Part shown: positions 36,127-46,804 of the stretch, piece by piece
Layout: every line of letters starts with the position of its first letter
Position numbering within the stretch: the first letter of the stretch is position 1
Origin: Stenocarpella maydis
Lineage: Eukaryota; Ascomycota; Sordariomycetes; Diaporthales; Diaporthaceae
Reading direction: 5' to 3'
Length of the DNA: 64,000 nt
Assembly (NCBI GenBank): GCA_002270565.1
Contig: NQMI01000111.1
Coordinates: 87,600 to 151,599 of the forward strand
Notes under the pieces: generated by a model
Seen by the model: only the letters and a program-made list of their open reading frames with translations
The model's database searches: none
What the model was told of the DNA's origin: nothing
Made by a program: the position numbers and the translations under genes

Positions 36127-38254
36127 ATGTTGATGCCGAAGTTAACCATCACGAGCGACCAGTCGCAGACTGGAAGAACCTCAAAGTCATCCAGCTCCAG
36201 TACAGGCTCTTCTCCAACCTGTTCGGATTTTCCGTCCTCTGCTACAAACGCGACACATCTTTCCGTACGGACCGAATATACCTCTGACGGGTTTGAATTT
36301 CTTGATGATGGAGACGATAACTTGGGAGTAAGTTACATTCATGTATCCCACTGTTTCTCAATATGTATTTCTTAAGGCCATGGTGAAATAAACCAGCTAA
36401 GAGTTTCTTGTCGCAGTCTGAGTCCCAGGCCGCACCAAGTAGCGATATCCTAAATGGGGTGGAAAGACCATCGGCTAAATTCCAGGACATTCTATTGAGC
36501 TCTCTAATAGAATGCGACGATCAGGGGAGAGATAAAGGATTCTTCCCCAAAAGCACATTTACAGCGCTCATCACTCAGGAAACTGTCGGCCAAGAGTTGC
36601 ACCGTGGGCGCGAATTTCGACGTCTGGGTTCTGCCCACCTTGACAGAATTACGCGGCGTATTTGCAAAGATTCTTCGTTCAAGAAGATTTTTGCGCTCTT
36701 GGTGCTTGCAAATGAGCTAACTCATATTGAAACATTCATTAAAGACGACATAACGGACAATGATCTACCTCTTTGCAAGGTCTTCCTCCCTGGGTCCCAT
36801 CTGTTTGGACTTGGTCGGAAGGGTAACCAACACTATGCGTTGGGCTGCTTTGCGTCCTGGACCCATTCATCCATCAGGTCGTTCGAGGAGTGGCAGTGGA
36901 CAATGCTGGCCCCCACTTTTGAAAAAGGTCAGCGCAGAGACGTCAAGCATGTGGTTTTGAGCCACAGACATCCACTTCCCTTCACAAGGGACAGCCGCCT
37001 TGATCCGGACGATAAAACCTCACGGCATGGCGGTCACAGCACCGTTTTTAAGGTCCGAATCCATCCAGATCACCATAACTTCAATACAACAATGGTAGGT
37101 CGATCGCTCATGAAGTCCCCATAAAATTCCTTCTGTATAGCATAGCCGGCTCACATTTCTAGAAGGAGGGAACCAATGCCTGCACCAGCTTCGCTGTGAA
37201 ATGCCTCTCCTCTCGGGACATAGCCCGTTTCAAACAAGAAGTGGATATGCTTACCACCTTCAGCGGTGATTCTGATAAACACCTCATCTCCTTACTGGCT
37301 ACATATCAACAGGGGAATGAGTACTACTTGATTTTCCCCTGGGCCGGTGGGGATCTGAGGTCCTACTGGAGGGACATCAACCCCGAGCCCACAGCAAACC
37401 AGGAGACAATGAAGTGGCTGGCCGAGCAATGTTATGGACTCGCTAAAGGCCTTTACAAGATACACCAACACGAGACGAGATATTTGAGGGGGTCAACTGA
37501 TCATCCATTTATTCCAAAGGAGTTTACCGATGCAAGCGCTCGAAGTGGATCGCTGAAGCTTTTCGGGCGCCATGGAGACATCAAGCCGCAGAACATCCTG
37601 TGGTTTGATGGACAGAGCAATCAAAATGGAAGGCCAATCTTAAAAATCACCGATCTAGGACTGGCTGAGTTCAAGACAAGTATTGCCCAAATATACAAAT
37701 CGCCTGATAAGGTCTCGATGACCGCAGCTTACCGTCCGCCAGAATACGACACAGAGAACGGGAAGGTCGGTCAGTCTCATGACATCTGGGCTCTTGGGTG
37801 CCTATACTTGGAAATGATTGCCTGGGTTCTCGGAGGCTGGAAGCTGGTACAAGAATTTGAACGGCTGCGCGTCACTGAGAATACGGGTCCTCGCTCACCC
37901 GTGGCTGCGGAGGGCACGTTCTTCAAGGTGAATAGTATCAATGAATATGGCGTGTGGGAAGTTGTCCTCAACCCGACGGTCAAAAATGTAAGTTGATCAG
38001 TCTCCACGAATCTCGCTCAATACCTATTCCGAAGTACTCGATTCGATGTTCACATAGTAACCTCCCTGTTCAAGTTTATCGAGAGGATGCATAGCCTTCC
38101 AGCCTGCGGCAAATATTTGCATCTGTTTCTGGATCTTATCAAAGAGGAGATGCTCGTAATCAAGGCAACAGACTCAGCCGAGAAAAGCCGTATAAGCGCT
38201 GCTGCGCTCACATTCAGACTTGGCAGCATGATTAAACTACGTACGCATACATAG
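36127..38254 (+). CDS. Protein kinase-like protein with atypical catalytic motifs (B)
   Basis: Four exons (36127-36327, 36417-37094, 37163-37987, 38075-38254; introns of 89, 68 and 87 bp) give about 627 residues. The start is the first ATG after an in-frame stop and may be revised. The N-terminus is Ser/Thr-rich, then a domain like that of the neighbouring paralogue precedes the kinase: glycine-loop remnant GGHSTVFKVRI, SFAVKCLSS with the ATP Lys, YYLIFPWAGGDLRSYW at the hinge, RHGDIKPQNIL catalytic loop, ITDLGLAEF (DLG in place of DFG), TAAYRPPEYD and SHDIWALGCLYLEMIAW. The last exon uses acceptor TTCAAG and continues the helical C-lobe (FIERMHSLPACGKYLHLFLD). Divergently placed paralogue of kinase-like A. 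Activity uncertain. Confidence 0.82.
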
Positions 38255-38421
38255 AGCTAGGTTTGGGACTATTCGCCGATATGTGAATCTTGGAGAGAGT
38301 CCCAGATGATGGAAATGTGTTTTCAGCTATCTCCTTGACAGAAATCTTCTGCTCTCAATTCGTTATCTATTCCTATACCACGGCCATAATAAGTGCCTGC
38401 CATTAGAAGTAGGCAAGGTGA

Positions 38422-40346
38422 TAAGTCGCAGCACCGTTTCACGCACCACCCCCTTCAGGTATACTCGATTTTTCGACCTCCTTAAGAACCAACCCCTATT
38501 TCAACACTTAATTTCTCAATAACCATTAAAGCTATTCACAATCAGATAATAACCCCTCGCTCTCTAAAGCGTGCACTACAATACATTCCATTTCCTTAAC
38601 CTTATCGTTATCCCCTGACTCGTCGTCTTCAAGTGTTTTAGGGGGCTCCTCCTTTAAGAGTCCCATTATAGCCCTTTCCTTTATAATAGCCGCAATACTA
38701 ATGAAGGCTTTATTTGGGTCCGGGACCACCCTCCTCTTCTTCTTCAGCTTCTGCTGCTCTAGGGTAGCTATAAGAACCTGATTTTCAGCCTCTATAGTAA
38801 TAGCACAAGTAGCTAACTTATTAAGCCCCTTGCAGACCTTGCGAAAGAGGAGGCAAATAGTAGGGGATTTATAAATATTGCTAATGCTATATAATTCCGA
38901 TTGAATTACTATAATGTGCCTAGAGGAATATAGTATTTTTAAATTAATTACAGCTAATTGCAAGTTAATTATATTATTCTCTAGCTTGCTAGCATTATTA
39001 ATAATAATAGTATTATTATTTTAGGCTATTAGTTGAGAGTTTTTACTTTTATTTGGTCCCTAGGCTAAATTCCTATTATAACTTATACCTTCTTAATAAT
39101 AATAGTCTTTATAATGCTATTCTAAGACTTTTTATAAGTATCAAGGAAGAATTCTTTACTAGATTCCTTAGTGCTATACTATATTACTAACAGGGCTAAA
39201 TTTTAATAATATTACTTCTTTAAAAGAGAGAATATATTAATGTTAAGGGGTTAAAGGATGTAGGAAGTATGGGCGGGAAGAAATATAGCCTAAATCTTTA
39301 ATTTAAAGTAATGCTATATAAACTCTTTAGTAATATGCAAGATATAGCTATTGAAAGAGGAAACCTATTATAAGGGATTGGAGGGATAGGTATTTAGCTT
39401 GAATATTATTATAAGCTATAAAAGACCTATCTAATTATTCATTCAGCCTATTTCTAAGGTTATAAATAACTAATTTCTAAATTCTTAAGTTTATTAAAGG
39501 AAACTATTATTATTATACTAATTTGCCCCTAAAGATAACGAGAGGGCTGAGAGCATTACTACCCTATTAATGCACTTAATTGAGGTATACTATATGCGAT
39601 TAAGGGCTGCTTTTTTAATAATTAAATTAACTACTGAAGAGCCTATTATAAGGTGATTCTTCCTATTGTCTTCCTAGAAGCCTATCTTATTAGCATTATG
39701 CTAGAATTTAAGAGGAATATTAAGGAGCTTAGGTTTGTTAAGGCGGTTAAAAAAGAGGTTAATATTCTTATATATAGCTGCATTTATATATTTATATTTA
39801 ATATATATAGCCTTAAGGGTTTTTATTAAGGGATTTCTTATTAGGAATCATATTATCTAATTCTTTCCTAGTGGGTGGTAGTTGGTAATATTGGGAATAG
39901 TATTATTGGTGATATGGGTTGTAAGGCGCTGGAGAGCTGTATGTAATGGGGGATGGCTCAGACGGCCCTGAAGAAGGGCCCAGCTAGCCAAAATTGACTC
40001 CTAAGTATATGATAGCTTCTGGTGAGTTAAATTATACTCCTTACGAGTGGGCATTCCTTGAAGGCGATGGTGTAGGCTATACCTGGAAATATAGTGGTCT
40101 CTAGATGCTTGTTGTTGGGATGTCCTATTAAGGAGGTTAGTAGTAGCAGCTAGGTATTGTGAAATAGAGATATAAGGTATACTGGAGTATAGAGAAGAGG
40201 ATGAGGATTTAAATGGTATAATTGATGAGAATATAGCATTTAAATAGAGGTTAGAATCATTAAGTGTAGTAGGGGTGGTTAAGAAATCGGTGTCTGAAAC
40301 CGGATGTGCGGGAAGGGGGTGGTGCGTGAAACGGTGCTGCGACTTA
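38422..40346. mobile_element. Pogo/Fot1-like DNA transposon, RIP-damaged
   Basis: Perfect 33-bp terminal inverted repeats lie at 38424-38456 and 40312-40344, starting AGTCGCAGCACCGTTTCACG. Each is bordered outside by TA (38422-38423 and 40345-40346), the target duplication of the Tc1/mariner-pogo superfamily. The body is 1921 bp, the usual Fot1 size. The 38532-38963 minus-strand frame resembles the C-terminal tail of Fot1/pogo transposases. The rest of the interior is extremely AT-rich with TA-rich, CA/TG-poor composition and dense stops, as expected after RIP. The perfect ends against a decayed body suggest recent insertion followed by RIP that spared the GC-rich termini. Confidence 0.88.
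38532..38963 (-). pseudogene. Transposase C-terminal fragment (pogo/Fot1 type)
   Basis: A 143-codon frame is left inside the transposon. Its Leu/Lys-rich segment (IATLEQQKLKKKRRVVPDPN, then KAFISIAAIIKERAI) matches the basic coiled tail that follows the DDE domain in Fot1-like transposases. The catalytic part upstream, towards higher coordinates, is destroyed. It has no independent function. Confidence 0.6.
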
Positions 40347-41473
40347 CCTAGGTGCTTGGCCCAGTGAATCGACCATATAATCTTTAACTACCCGATTTCA
40401 ATCCAGTACAGCCAACTCGAGTGGGATATGATCCAGAAGCTCTCGGACCTCTCGATGGAGACATAGGGTCTTATTAACATTTATTCAGCACTTCTGTCTT
40501 ATACCTAGGTAAATTAGACTATCAGTGTATCTGAATGTTATGACTTATTATGGAGGCTCGGGGTTGATGGTCACTAATTATTGGGTATGAAGCAGCTTTT
40601 GCGAAGGAACTAATTGTATCAGTTAACGTTCACCCACCCCGCTTTTCAGGACCTTCCTAGGTACCCAACTTTTAATATCAGCCCACCCAGTATAAGGAAT
40701 TAAGTGTGCACTCTACCTACCTAGGTAGGTGTATAACTTTTCATAGACCCTCTAAATTACCCCGCCTCAGAGCCCCTTAACGCGTCCTTGCCTTGCCGTA
40801 AAGCCCCTTCGTGGGGGCCTTCGTGTACTTAGAGGAAGGGCGCTTCAAGGGCCAAGAGGAAGCCCCTCTACGCGCCCATAGGTACTTCCTCCAGATAGGT
40901 GAATGGACCTTCCTCTGGGTATTCGGAGAGTCCTTCCTCCGGGTGCTCAGAGGGTCTTCGTGGAGGGGCTTCCTCTGGGTGTGTAGAGGGGCTTTGGGGC
41001 GGGGTAATTCAGAGGACACTGAAGGTACGACATATTATATGAGCCTAAACGCTTACTAGTTTGTATTGGGTGAGCTAATTTTTAAAGCTGGTTGGGCGGA
41101 CTTTGACTTGCTTGAAACTGATGCCATGTACAACTGCGAGAACGGAGGAAGTAAACTTCAGAGATCATCGTAGCGGTTAACACCATAGAATTCATCAGAA
41201 CATCATCGTCTTAAATACAATGGTCTTGGGTATTTAATAAATATTTACTACATATAATTACACTGTGAGCAGATTAAAATACAAAGGATTGAATCGAGCT
41301 CCTAGCATCTGGAATTTCAAGATGAGCGTATGTGGTCAGACTCTCACAAATTCTTTAGTTCATGATTTCATATCGTCCCGACACCATTACCAAGTCAAGA
41401 ACATATCAATTGTGGTTTTAAACCATCACTGAACCCACGCGAACTCGAAACTCATGCGCAGTACTGGCGAAGC
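40347..41473. other. Repeat-rich intergenic region
   Basis: It contains two perfect TACCTAGGTA palindromes (40502, 40718) and a foldback element (40749-41015). There is no gene. Confidence 0.6.
40749..41015. mobile_element. Small foldback (MITE-like) element
   Basis: The left arm 40749-40777 (CCTCTAAATTACCCCGCC...) and right arm 40987-41015 are inverted copies with 26 of 29 matching positions. The GC-rich interior holds further inverted and tandem units of cttcctctgggt/agaggaagccc type, so the whole 267 bp can fold back. No coding capacity and no clear target duplication were found. It lies about 400 bp from the Fot1-like element but has different ends, so it is not its simple derivative. 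Confidence 0.6.
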
Positions 41474-42875
41474 TTACGCCCATTCCCCTCTATTTCCATG
41501 TGTGGCATCCTTCGGGCCGAGGCGGACTTCAATGTTGGTAGTCGCGGCAATCTGCCCCATTGGAGGTTCCTGAATGGGCAATGAATGCTCCGTCTCGCTA
41601 GTCTCCGTCTTCAAGGAATGCTTGGCCGAACTAGTGCCACGCCAGGCGCTGCGGCGAAACCTGCTGGAGGGTGGCGATCCTCCACTGTAGCCCCCGGACC
41701 CCTTGAGTGGCGTGCGCCCATAAGAAGCGTCGAGCTTGTGCGTCACGTAGCGGTCCCAGAGAGGCTGTAACGGCGGCATGTTGCCACAGAAGATCATCAC
41801 GAAGGCCTCGGCGCCGGTCCACATTTGGATGTCATAGGCGCTCCCTATGCGTGTATTTGTCAGCCAAGCGTTCTGGAAACGGGATATGTCTAACGACTTA
41901 CATGTGAAATCACTTCGTGAGGTGAGGTCGACGATGTACCGCACTTTAATGCCGCTGAAAAGTGCGGCGCTGCGGATACATGTTAGCAACATGGCATGGG
42001 AAGATATAGCACTGGACCCAACCCACATGACACCAAGACCAAGCAATAGACAAAGTGCAATCTTCTTTCCGCGCTGCAGGTTCAGTCCGCCGATAATCGT
42101 TGCTGGCAAAACGGCGAGGACTAAGTCGGCCGTAATGTTCCAAGCTGTGATAATGTTAGCAACGGTCATCATCCCTCCCTGTAAATGAAGCAGTGGCTCG
42201 TAGATGAGAAGGGTTCCTAGCAACTCACAGGCAAGGAAGTAGTTATAATTCTGCTGCACCGAAGGGTCCCAGCAGTTTGCCTTGATGGTCGGATTCCAAA
42301 GAGCGCGCGGCGGGTCGCATTGGACAAACGTGAAAATGCACCCCAACGAGTTGACGATGAATATGGTCACGATAATGAAATAGAGCAGGGCTCTGCGCCA
42401 GACCGTGTTCCGGGACATGAAGCGAAGTATGAGGATGGCCACGGAAGCCTTGCCTGTAGCGAACAGGAAGATAGCCCACGGCTGGGAGATCCAACTCCAC
42501 TTGACTGCCTCCATCGTCTGCTCTGGGCTCAGATAGAACACATGGCGAGCTCCTCCAATGCTGGCCATATACGTCACGAAACATGCTGTGATGACGAAGA
42601 GGATCTATTGCGTTGCCACATAACTAATTAGTTGACTGTGATGCTCGGAAGGTCTACCTGAGTACCTAGGATAAGGTTGAGCATACCACAGTGATCAACA
42701 TCATCCAGTCGTCCCATCCTAGGCCTCTGATTTTGACACGGGCATAAAACCGGAGACACAGCATAAGCATGGACACAGCTGACCACGTCCAGTACGCCGC
42801 TTCGAGCCTAGGTCCACGGTCCTCATCCGGAGGTAGTGGACCCTGCATAGGAGGGGGAGGCCCGCCAGACGACAT
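41474..42875 (-). CDS. Pth11-like/rhodopsin-fold integral membrane protein
   Basis: Four exons (42875-42687, 42604-42229, 42144-41902, 41844-41474; introns of 82, 84 and 57 bp) give 392 residues. The N-terminus is Pro/Gly-rich. About seven hydrophobic helices follow, including AAYWTWSAVSMLMLCLRFYA, WDDWMMLITVILFVITACF, WISQPWAIFLFATGKASVAI, ADLVLAVLPATIIGG and IALCLLLGLGVMWVGSSA. Family landmarks are RLEA, LRFYARVKIRGLGWDDW, the FVQCDPPRALW loop with a conserved Cys, and SDFTW rebuilt by splicing before SAYDIQMWTGAEAFVMIFCG. The Ser/Thr-rich C-tail is cytoplasmic. Such proteins are common in plant-associated ascomycetes and some sense surface cues; the ligand is unknown. Confidence 0.88.
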
Positions 42876-44212
42876 GATTTGTCTGCGTCTTTCCGTGACT
42901 GGAATATGACAGGTGTGAGTTACACTGCAGTGTCGAATTGATTATGATGCAGGCTGGGCGATATTGGCGTTGTCCTTGACAGAAGGCGCATAGACGGGTG
43001 AATGTTGTGAAATATGCAGGGTGATGACCATAATTTAGATCAACTTCCAGGACTGAATTATCATACTTCACAGTCTACATCACGATCGAGGCGTCAAAAA
43101 TAGAAGTTCCGCATTTGGACATGCCCATGGCGGAACCGCCTAGGATTCAATGTTTGATCCAAGTCACAATCCTTTGGCCAGACTATTGCCACTCCCTCAG
43201 CTGCGCTATGATTCTGTGTGGTATTACCTTTCGAGGTTACGTACAATAATCGAAAACCCCGACATGGAAATATGGCAGAGGATACCCCAGAAAAGAAATA
43301 TTTGTAGTCAAGTGCTAATTTAGGTAACGGGGGTCCTCTTGTAAATGCATCCAGCTTCTCCTGCCGTGATCAACAGTTGCATCATGCGAGTCATACATGC
43401 ATGCATGGAGCCGAGTTGCCGTTCAAGGAACGAAAGCCCGAACCAAGTATCAACCGTCATTCTGGCCCCCACCCTCTAGTGCTTAGTAGAGAACATTGCC
43501 AATATTTCAAGAGCATACATGACCGATTGTGATGGTGTGTGTGCATGCGGGGAAATCATACGTGAGAAGGACTAGGCTGATTTCTTGCAGTGATAGTAAG
43601 GTAGGATTGTCAGACTAGTGAAGCAACAAACTTGATTTAAAGGTTGCTGGCACGCATACCTAGGTGTAGAGTGGATCGAAGGATTGCGTGGTGCCTGAGA
43701 AAACGTCGGAGCGACCACGTCTCTGGCAGTAAACCCCGACCCAGAGCATGACTTTGATAATGCCGATCCGGGGACTGCCCCACTGATTGCAAGCTACCCA
43801 CTAGATAGACTTCAGGAGGATCAGGGCAAGGTTCAGATAAGGCTGCCGTTGAGTGTTGCCTGAGCAAGTGCGTGTGATTGCATGGATAGTCCTTGGTTTG
43901 TTGAAACATGAAGGAAGCAAACAAGTGCACACTACGATCACTAACACTGCGTTTTCTTTGCACACTTAATCAGGACGAGTTAAACTAGGCATTCAGTGCT
44001 GTTTACCAAAAATAAAAAAAAAAAAAAATAAAAAAAAAAAACCATCAAGCTTTGGGAAACACCTTGTATTGTAATGAATCCATCATCTAACGTCTCATTG
44101 ATGCAGACGACTGCATGGGAGATACGGCCTGGGGCTATGGGAAACAACTTGAGTTAATCCTTCAGAAACCAACCCAACATCCGCCGCCACCTCCACATTG
44201 AATTCCATCCAG
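42876..44212. other. Intergenic region
   Basis: No gene is supported. A nearly pure A tract interrupted by T lies at about 44010-44041. It separates the receptor gene from the peptide cluster. Confidence 0.5.
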
Positions 44213-44449
44213 CTAGTCGTCGGTGTAAAGGTCCGGGTAGATGATCCCCGAGTCCGGGTCAGGCTCTGGGTACACAATACCATCGTCGACGTCCGGCTCG
44301 GGGTAGACGATGATGTCGTCGACGTCGCCTTTTTTGGCATTAGCAAGGGTCGGCAGAGGTCAATGTAGGTTCGCTCACTACATACCGGGAACTGGGCTGG
44401 CCAGCACGCTCATGGCTGCTGCCATGAGAATCAAAAGTGCAGACTTCAT
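44213..44449 (-). CDS. Candidate RiPP precursor peptide with repeated I-(V/I)-Y-P core
   Basis: Two exons, 44449-44386 and 44328-44213 (57-bp intron GTATGT...AAAAAG), encode 59 residues. A clear signal peptide, MKSALLILMAAAMSVLAS, is followed by PVPG and then three near-tandem units: DVDDIIVYPEP, DVDDGIVYPEP and DPDSGIIYPDLYTDD. Each unit has an acidic spacer and a hydrophobic core with one Tyr-Pro. Secreted multi-core peptides with Tyr in each core, beside UstYa/DUF3328 genes, are the hallmark of ustiloxin/phomopsin-type RiPPs. Unlike those, no Lys-Arg Kex2 site separates the cores; the only basic residue is Lys2. A TATA box sits upstream. The alternative is a small secreted effector unrelated to the cluster. 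Structure is seen; function is inferred. Confidence 0.72.
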
Positions 44450-44563
44450 GATGACGGTGGATCGCTTCTCTTGTGGCTTTGAGCTGGGCGAGAACCAGTC
44501 GAGGAGAGCCGATGGGGGATGGCTGTCCCTCGGGTTGATTTTGATGGAAAGAAGCGCGCAAGG

Positions 44564-44572
44564 CTTTATACG
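44564..44572 (-). promoter_or_regulatory. TATA box of the candidate precursor gene
   Basis: The minus-strand string gcgtataaagcc lies about 115 bp upstream of the precursor ATG, a normal spacing for a strongly expressed fungal gene. Confidence 0.45.
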
Positions 44573-45007
44573 CCGCACCAAAGACCAAGCGTAAGCGGCA
44601 TCGTGTCCACATCCACCGGAACATTGCTACGCTGTAGTGCCCCACAATGGATCGATACACATGTGTGGGATGCAGAGGCCTGCTCGGCGGTTCTATCTGT
44701 AGGCAACCCCTACCACTCAGGGCTAGGAACGAAACCAGCTACGCAGGAAGAAAGCTAATGCAATCCTTCCGCTGACAAGCGTATTAGACATCATATGACA
44801 TGACGTCCACATCAAGACGAGATATGAGTTCGTGGATGGCACGCAGCCGAGACGCTCTCCGAAGTCATCCTGTCGCCCCTTCTCCAAGTCTCCCGGACCG
44901 CCCTTCATCCCAACCTTTCTCACTCTATGCGCATCCGTTCTCGGTTGCGGGCTATCATCGTATCAGTACACATTCACAATTGGAGCCACACATCACACCG
45001 CTGGAAG

Positions 45008-45283
45008 ATGTCTGCTCATGAGAAAGAGCTCCTTCTCGAGGGCGATTGTGATGATGCCAGCAGTACTGTTGCTAGTCACTATGAAGTCAACAACCACACG
45101 AGGCCATCCTCACGTCGACGGTGGATATGGGCAATAGCTCTACAAGTCTTACTCATCACCATGTACACTGCCGTTTCCTACGCGGTGATTCGACACAGCG
45201 CCGGTCCGGGATCTGAGCCCGATATTCACGGTATGTTTGTCCAGCGCCAGCCCTCACTTCCACACCTGAGCCCCCCCCCCCCC
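45008..45283 (+). CDS. UstYa/DUF3328 family protein A, 3' part lost in the assembly gap
   Basis: Exon 1 (45008-45230) starts MSAHEKELLLEGDCDD, a short polar cytoplasmic tail, then SSRRRW and one membrane helix (IWAIALQVLLITMYTAVSYA) followed by a luminal stretch ending PDIH. It stops at a GTATGT donor (45231), the usual first-exon pattern of DUF3328 genes. The intron runs into a C13 tract and 20 N (45284-45303). The two HxxHC motifs that should follow are not found on the far side, so they fall in the gap or are missing. If intact it would be a type-II membrane oxidase that cyclises or hydroxylates peptides in the secretory pathway. Family assignment rests on the N-terminal layout and neighbours only. 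Confidence 0.55.
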
Positions 45284-45303
45284 NNNNNNNNNNNNNNNNN
45301 NNN
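45284..45303. other. Assembly gap (20 N) after a C13 tract
   Basis: N characters occupy these bases directly after a 13-base C run (45271-45283). The number of N is probably a placeholder, so the true amount of missing DNA is unknown. The gap interrupts UstYa-like gene A. Confidence 0.95.
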
Positions 45304-45491
45304 TTGACAGAAACGTAAATTTACATTGCTTTGCGCCACAACAACAACCACATTGGAGGCGAGAAATTGGCAGAAAGGTATTCAATTCAATTCATGACCG
45401 TCAACTAATAATACTAAAGCCTCAAGAATCCGCACCCATACATGTCCACTTCGATGGCCGACAGGCTCAAACACTAGACCAAACCCTCCCT

Positions 45492-46804
45492 CTATTTCGG
45501 CACAGCCTGGATGATAGAGTCCTGGCGGCGGGGCAGGTAGGTGTGGACCTGCTGGATCTTGAGGCCAGCCTGGTCGAGGAGGGCAGTCCACTCCTTGATT
45601 GTACGCTCGCGCGAGCCCAGCGACGCCATCATGGTGAGATCGATGGTGGCCGCCTCCCAGGTGACACCGGCATCGGGCAGTACCATCTCGTCGATGAGGA
45701 TCTGAGACTTGGGGCCTGACGCCGCGATAAGCTGCCTCAGGATGGCGACACACTTGTCGTCGGGCCAGTCGTGCAGGACCTGGCGCAGGTAGTAGAAGCG
45801 GGCTGCCTTGATCGGCTGCTCCTGGAAGAAGTCATGGCCAAGGGCCTCGATGCCCTCGGGGATGGCCATGCCAGGGGGGAGGTGGGCCAGGGCCTGCGGG
45901 AGATCCTCGAGCACGAGCCTGCCCTTGAGCTGCGGGAAGGCGGCGAGCAGGGCCGCGCACTGGTGGCCGAAGCCGCCCCCAACGTCGACGAGGACGTGCT
46001 GGCCGTCAAAGCCAGCCAGCTCCCGCTCGAGGGGGAAGACGGTGAACCAGGGGACGCCGACGGCGCCCTGGACCGTCATGACCTGCTGCAGGGGGCCGAA
46101 GCGCTCGGGCTGGGTGGGCAGCCACATGAAGGCAGGCAGCTCGGTTGGGAAGGCCTTCTGGAACGCCGTGTGGGCGGCATCGGTGACGTCCTGGTACTTG
46201 GTCTCGGCCAGGAAGGCCGGGAGGGCCTGGAAGACGGGCCCACAGTTGTCAAAGAAGTGGTAGATGCCGCCCCGGTAGCCAGGCTGTGCCAGCGTCCTGG
46301 TCAGCGCGTTGGCGGCGAAGGAGTCTGGGCCCGCCTCGGAGACCATGCCAACAGACGCCAGATAGCGAAGGATGCGGCCTAGAGGAGATGACGCGACGTC
46401 GGGATCAGTCCCAATAGTTCATCCTGCGGCGGGTAGCGACAGGCAATATAGCGGGACTCACTAGTCAACAACGGCGAGGCGGCCTTCTTGGACGCCAGGT
46501 CAGCTGACGTCAAGGGCGACTCGGAGCTGGCCAGGGTCTCGAAGATGTCGAGATCCTCGGCGATCCGGGCTGCCGTGATCTCAAGGTGCTGGGCCAGGTG
46601 TCAGCAGTCTTCTTGGCTTCGGCCTCTCGTGTCTTTCCCGGATGAGATGGATTCCGCACATACCAGTCCTGAGTAGCGAGACAGGGCGTCGTGCGGGCTC
46701 TCGAGCTTGAGCTGGAGGCTCCGCAGGAAGTCGAGCACCTTGTGCCGCCCTGCAGCATCGGCCTGCAGCGCGGCGGTCTGGATCTGCTGGAGCAGGCTAT
46801 CCAT
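45492..46804 (-). CDS. O-methyltransferase 1 (SAM-dependent, plant-COMT-like family)
   Basis: Three exons, 46804-46664, 46588-46462 and 46378-45492 (introns of 75 and 83 bp), give 384 residues. The N-terminal helical dimerisation region includes ITAARIAEDLDIFETL, and the second splice rebuilds SRILRYLASVGMVSEAG. The SAM site is VLVDVGGGFGHQCAALLA, followed by LVLEDLP, the DFF motif and YYLRQVLHDWPDDKC with the catalytic-base His. A C-terminal SREERTIKEW-like segment (SRERTIKEWTALL) is also typical. The enzyme methylates hydroxyl groups of small molecules. Within this cluster it could modify a hydroxylated or tyrosine-derived residue of the peptide; that is inference. It diverges from O-methyltransferase 2. 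Confidence 0.92.
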
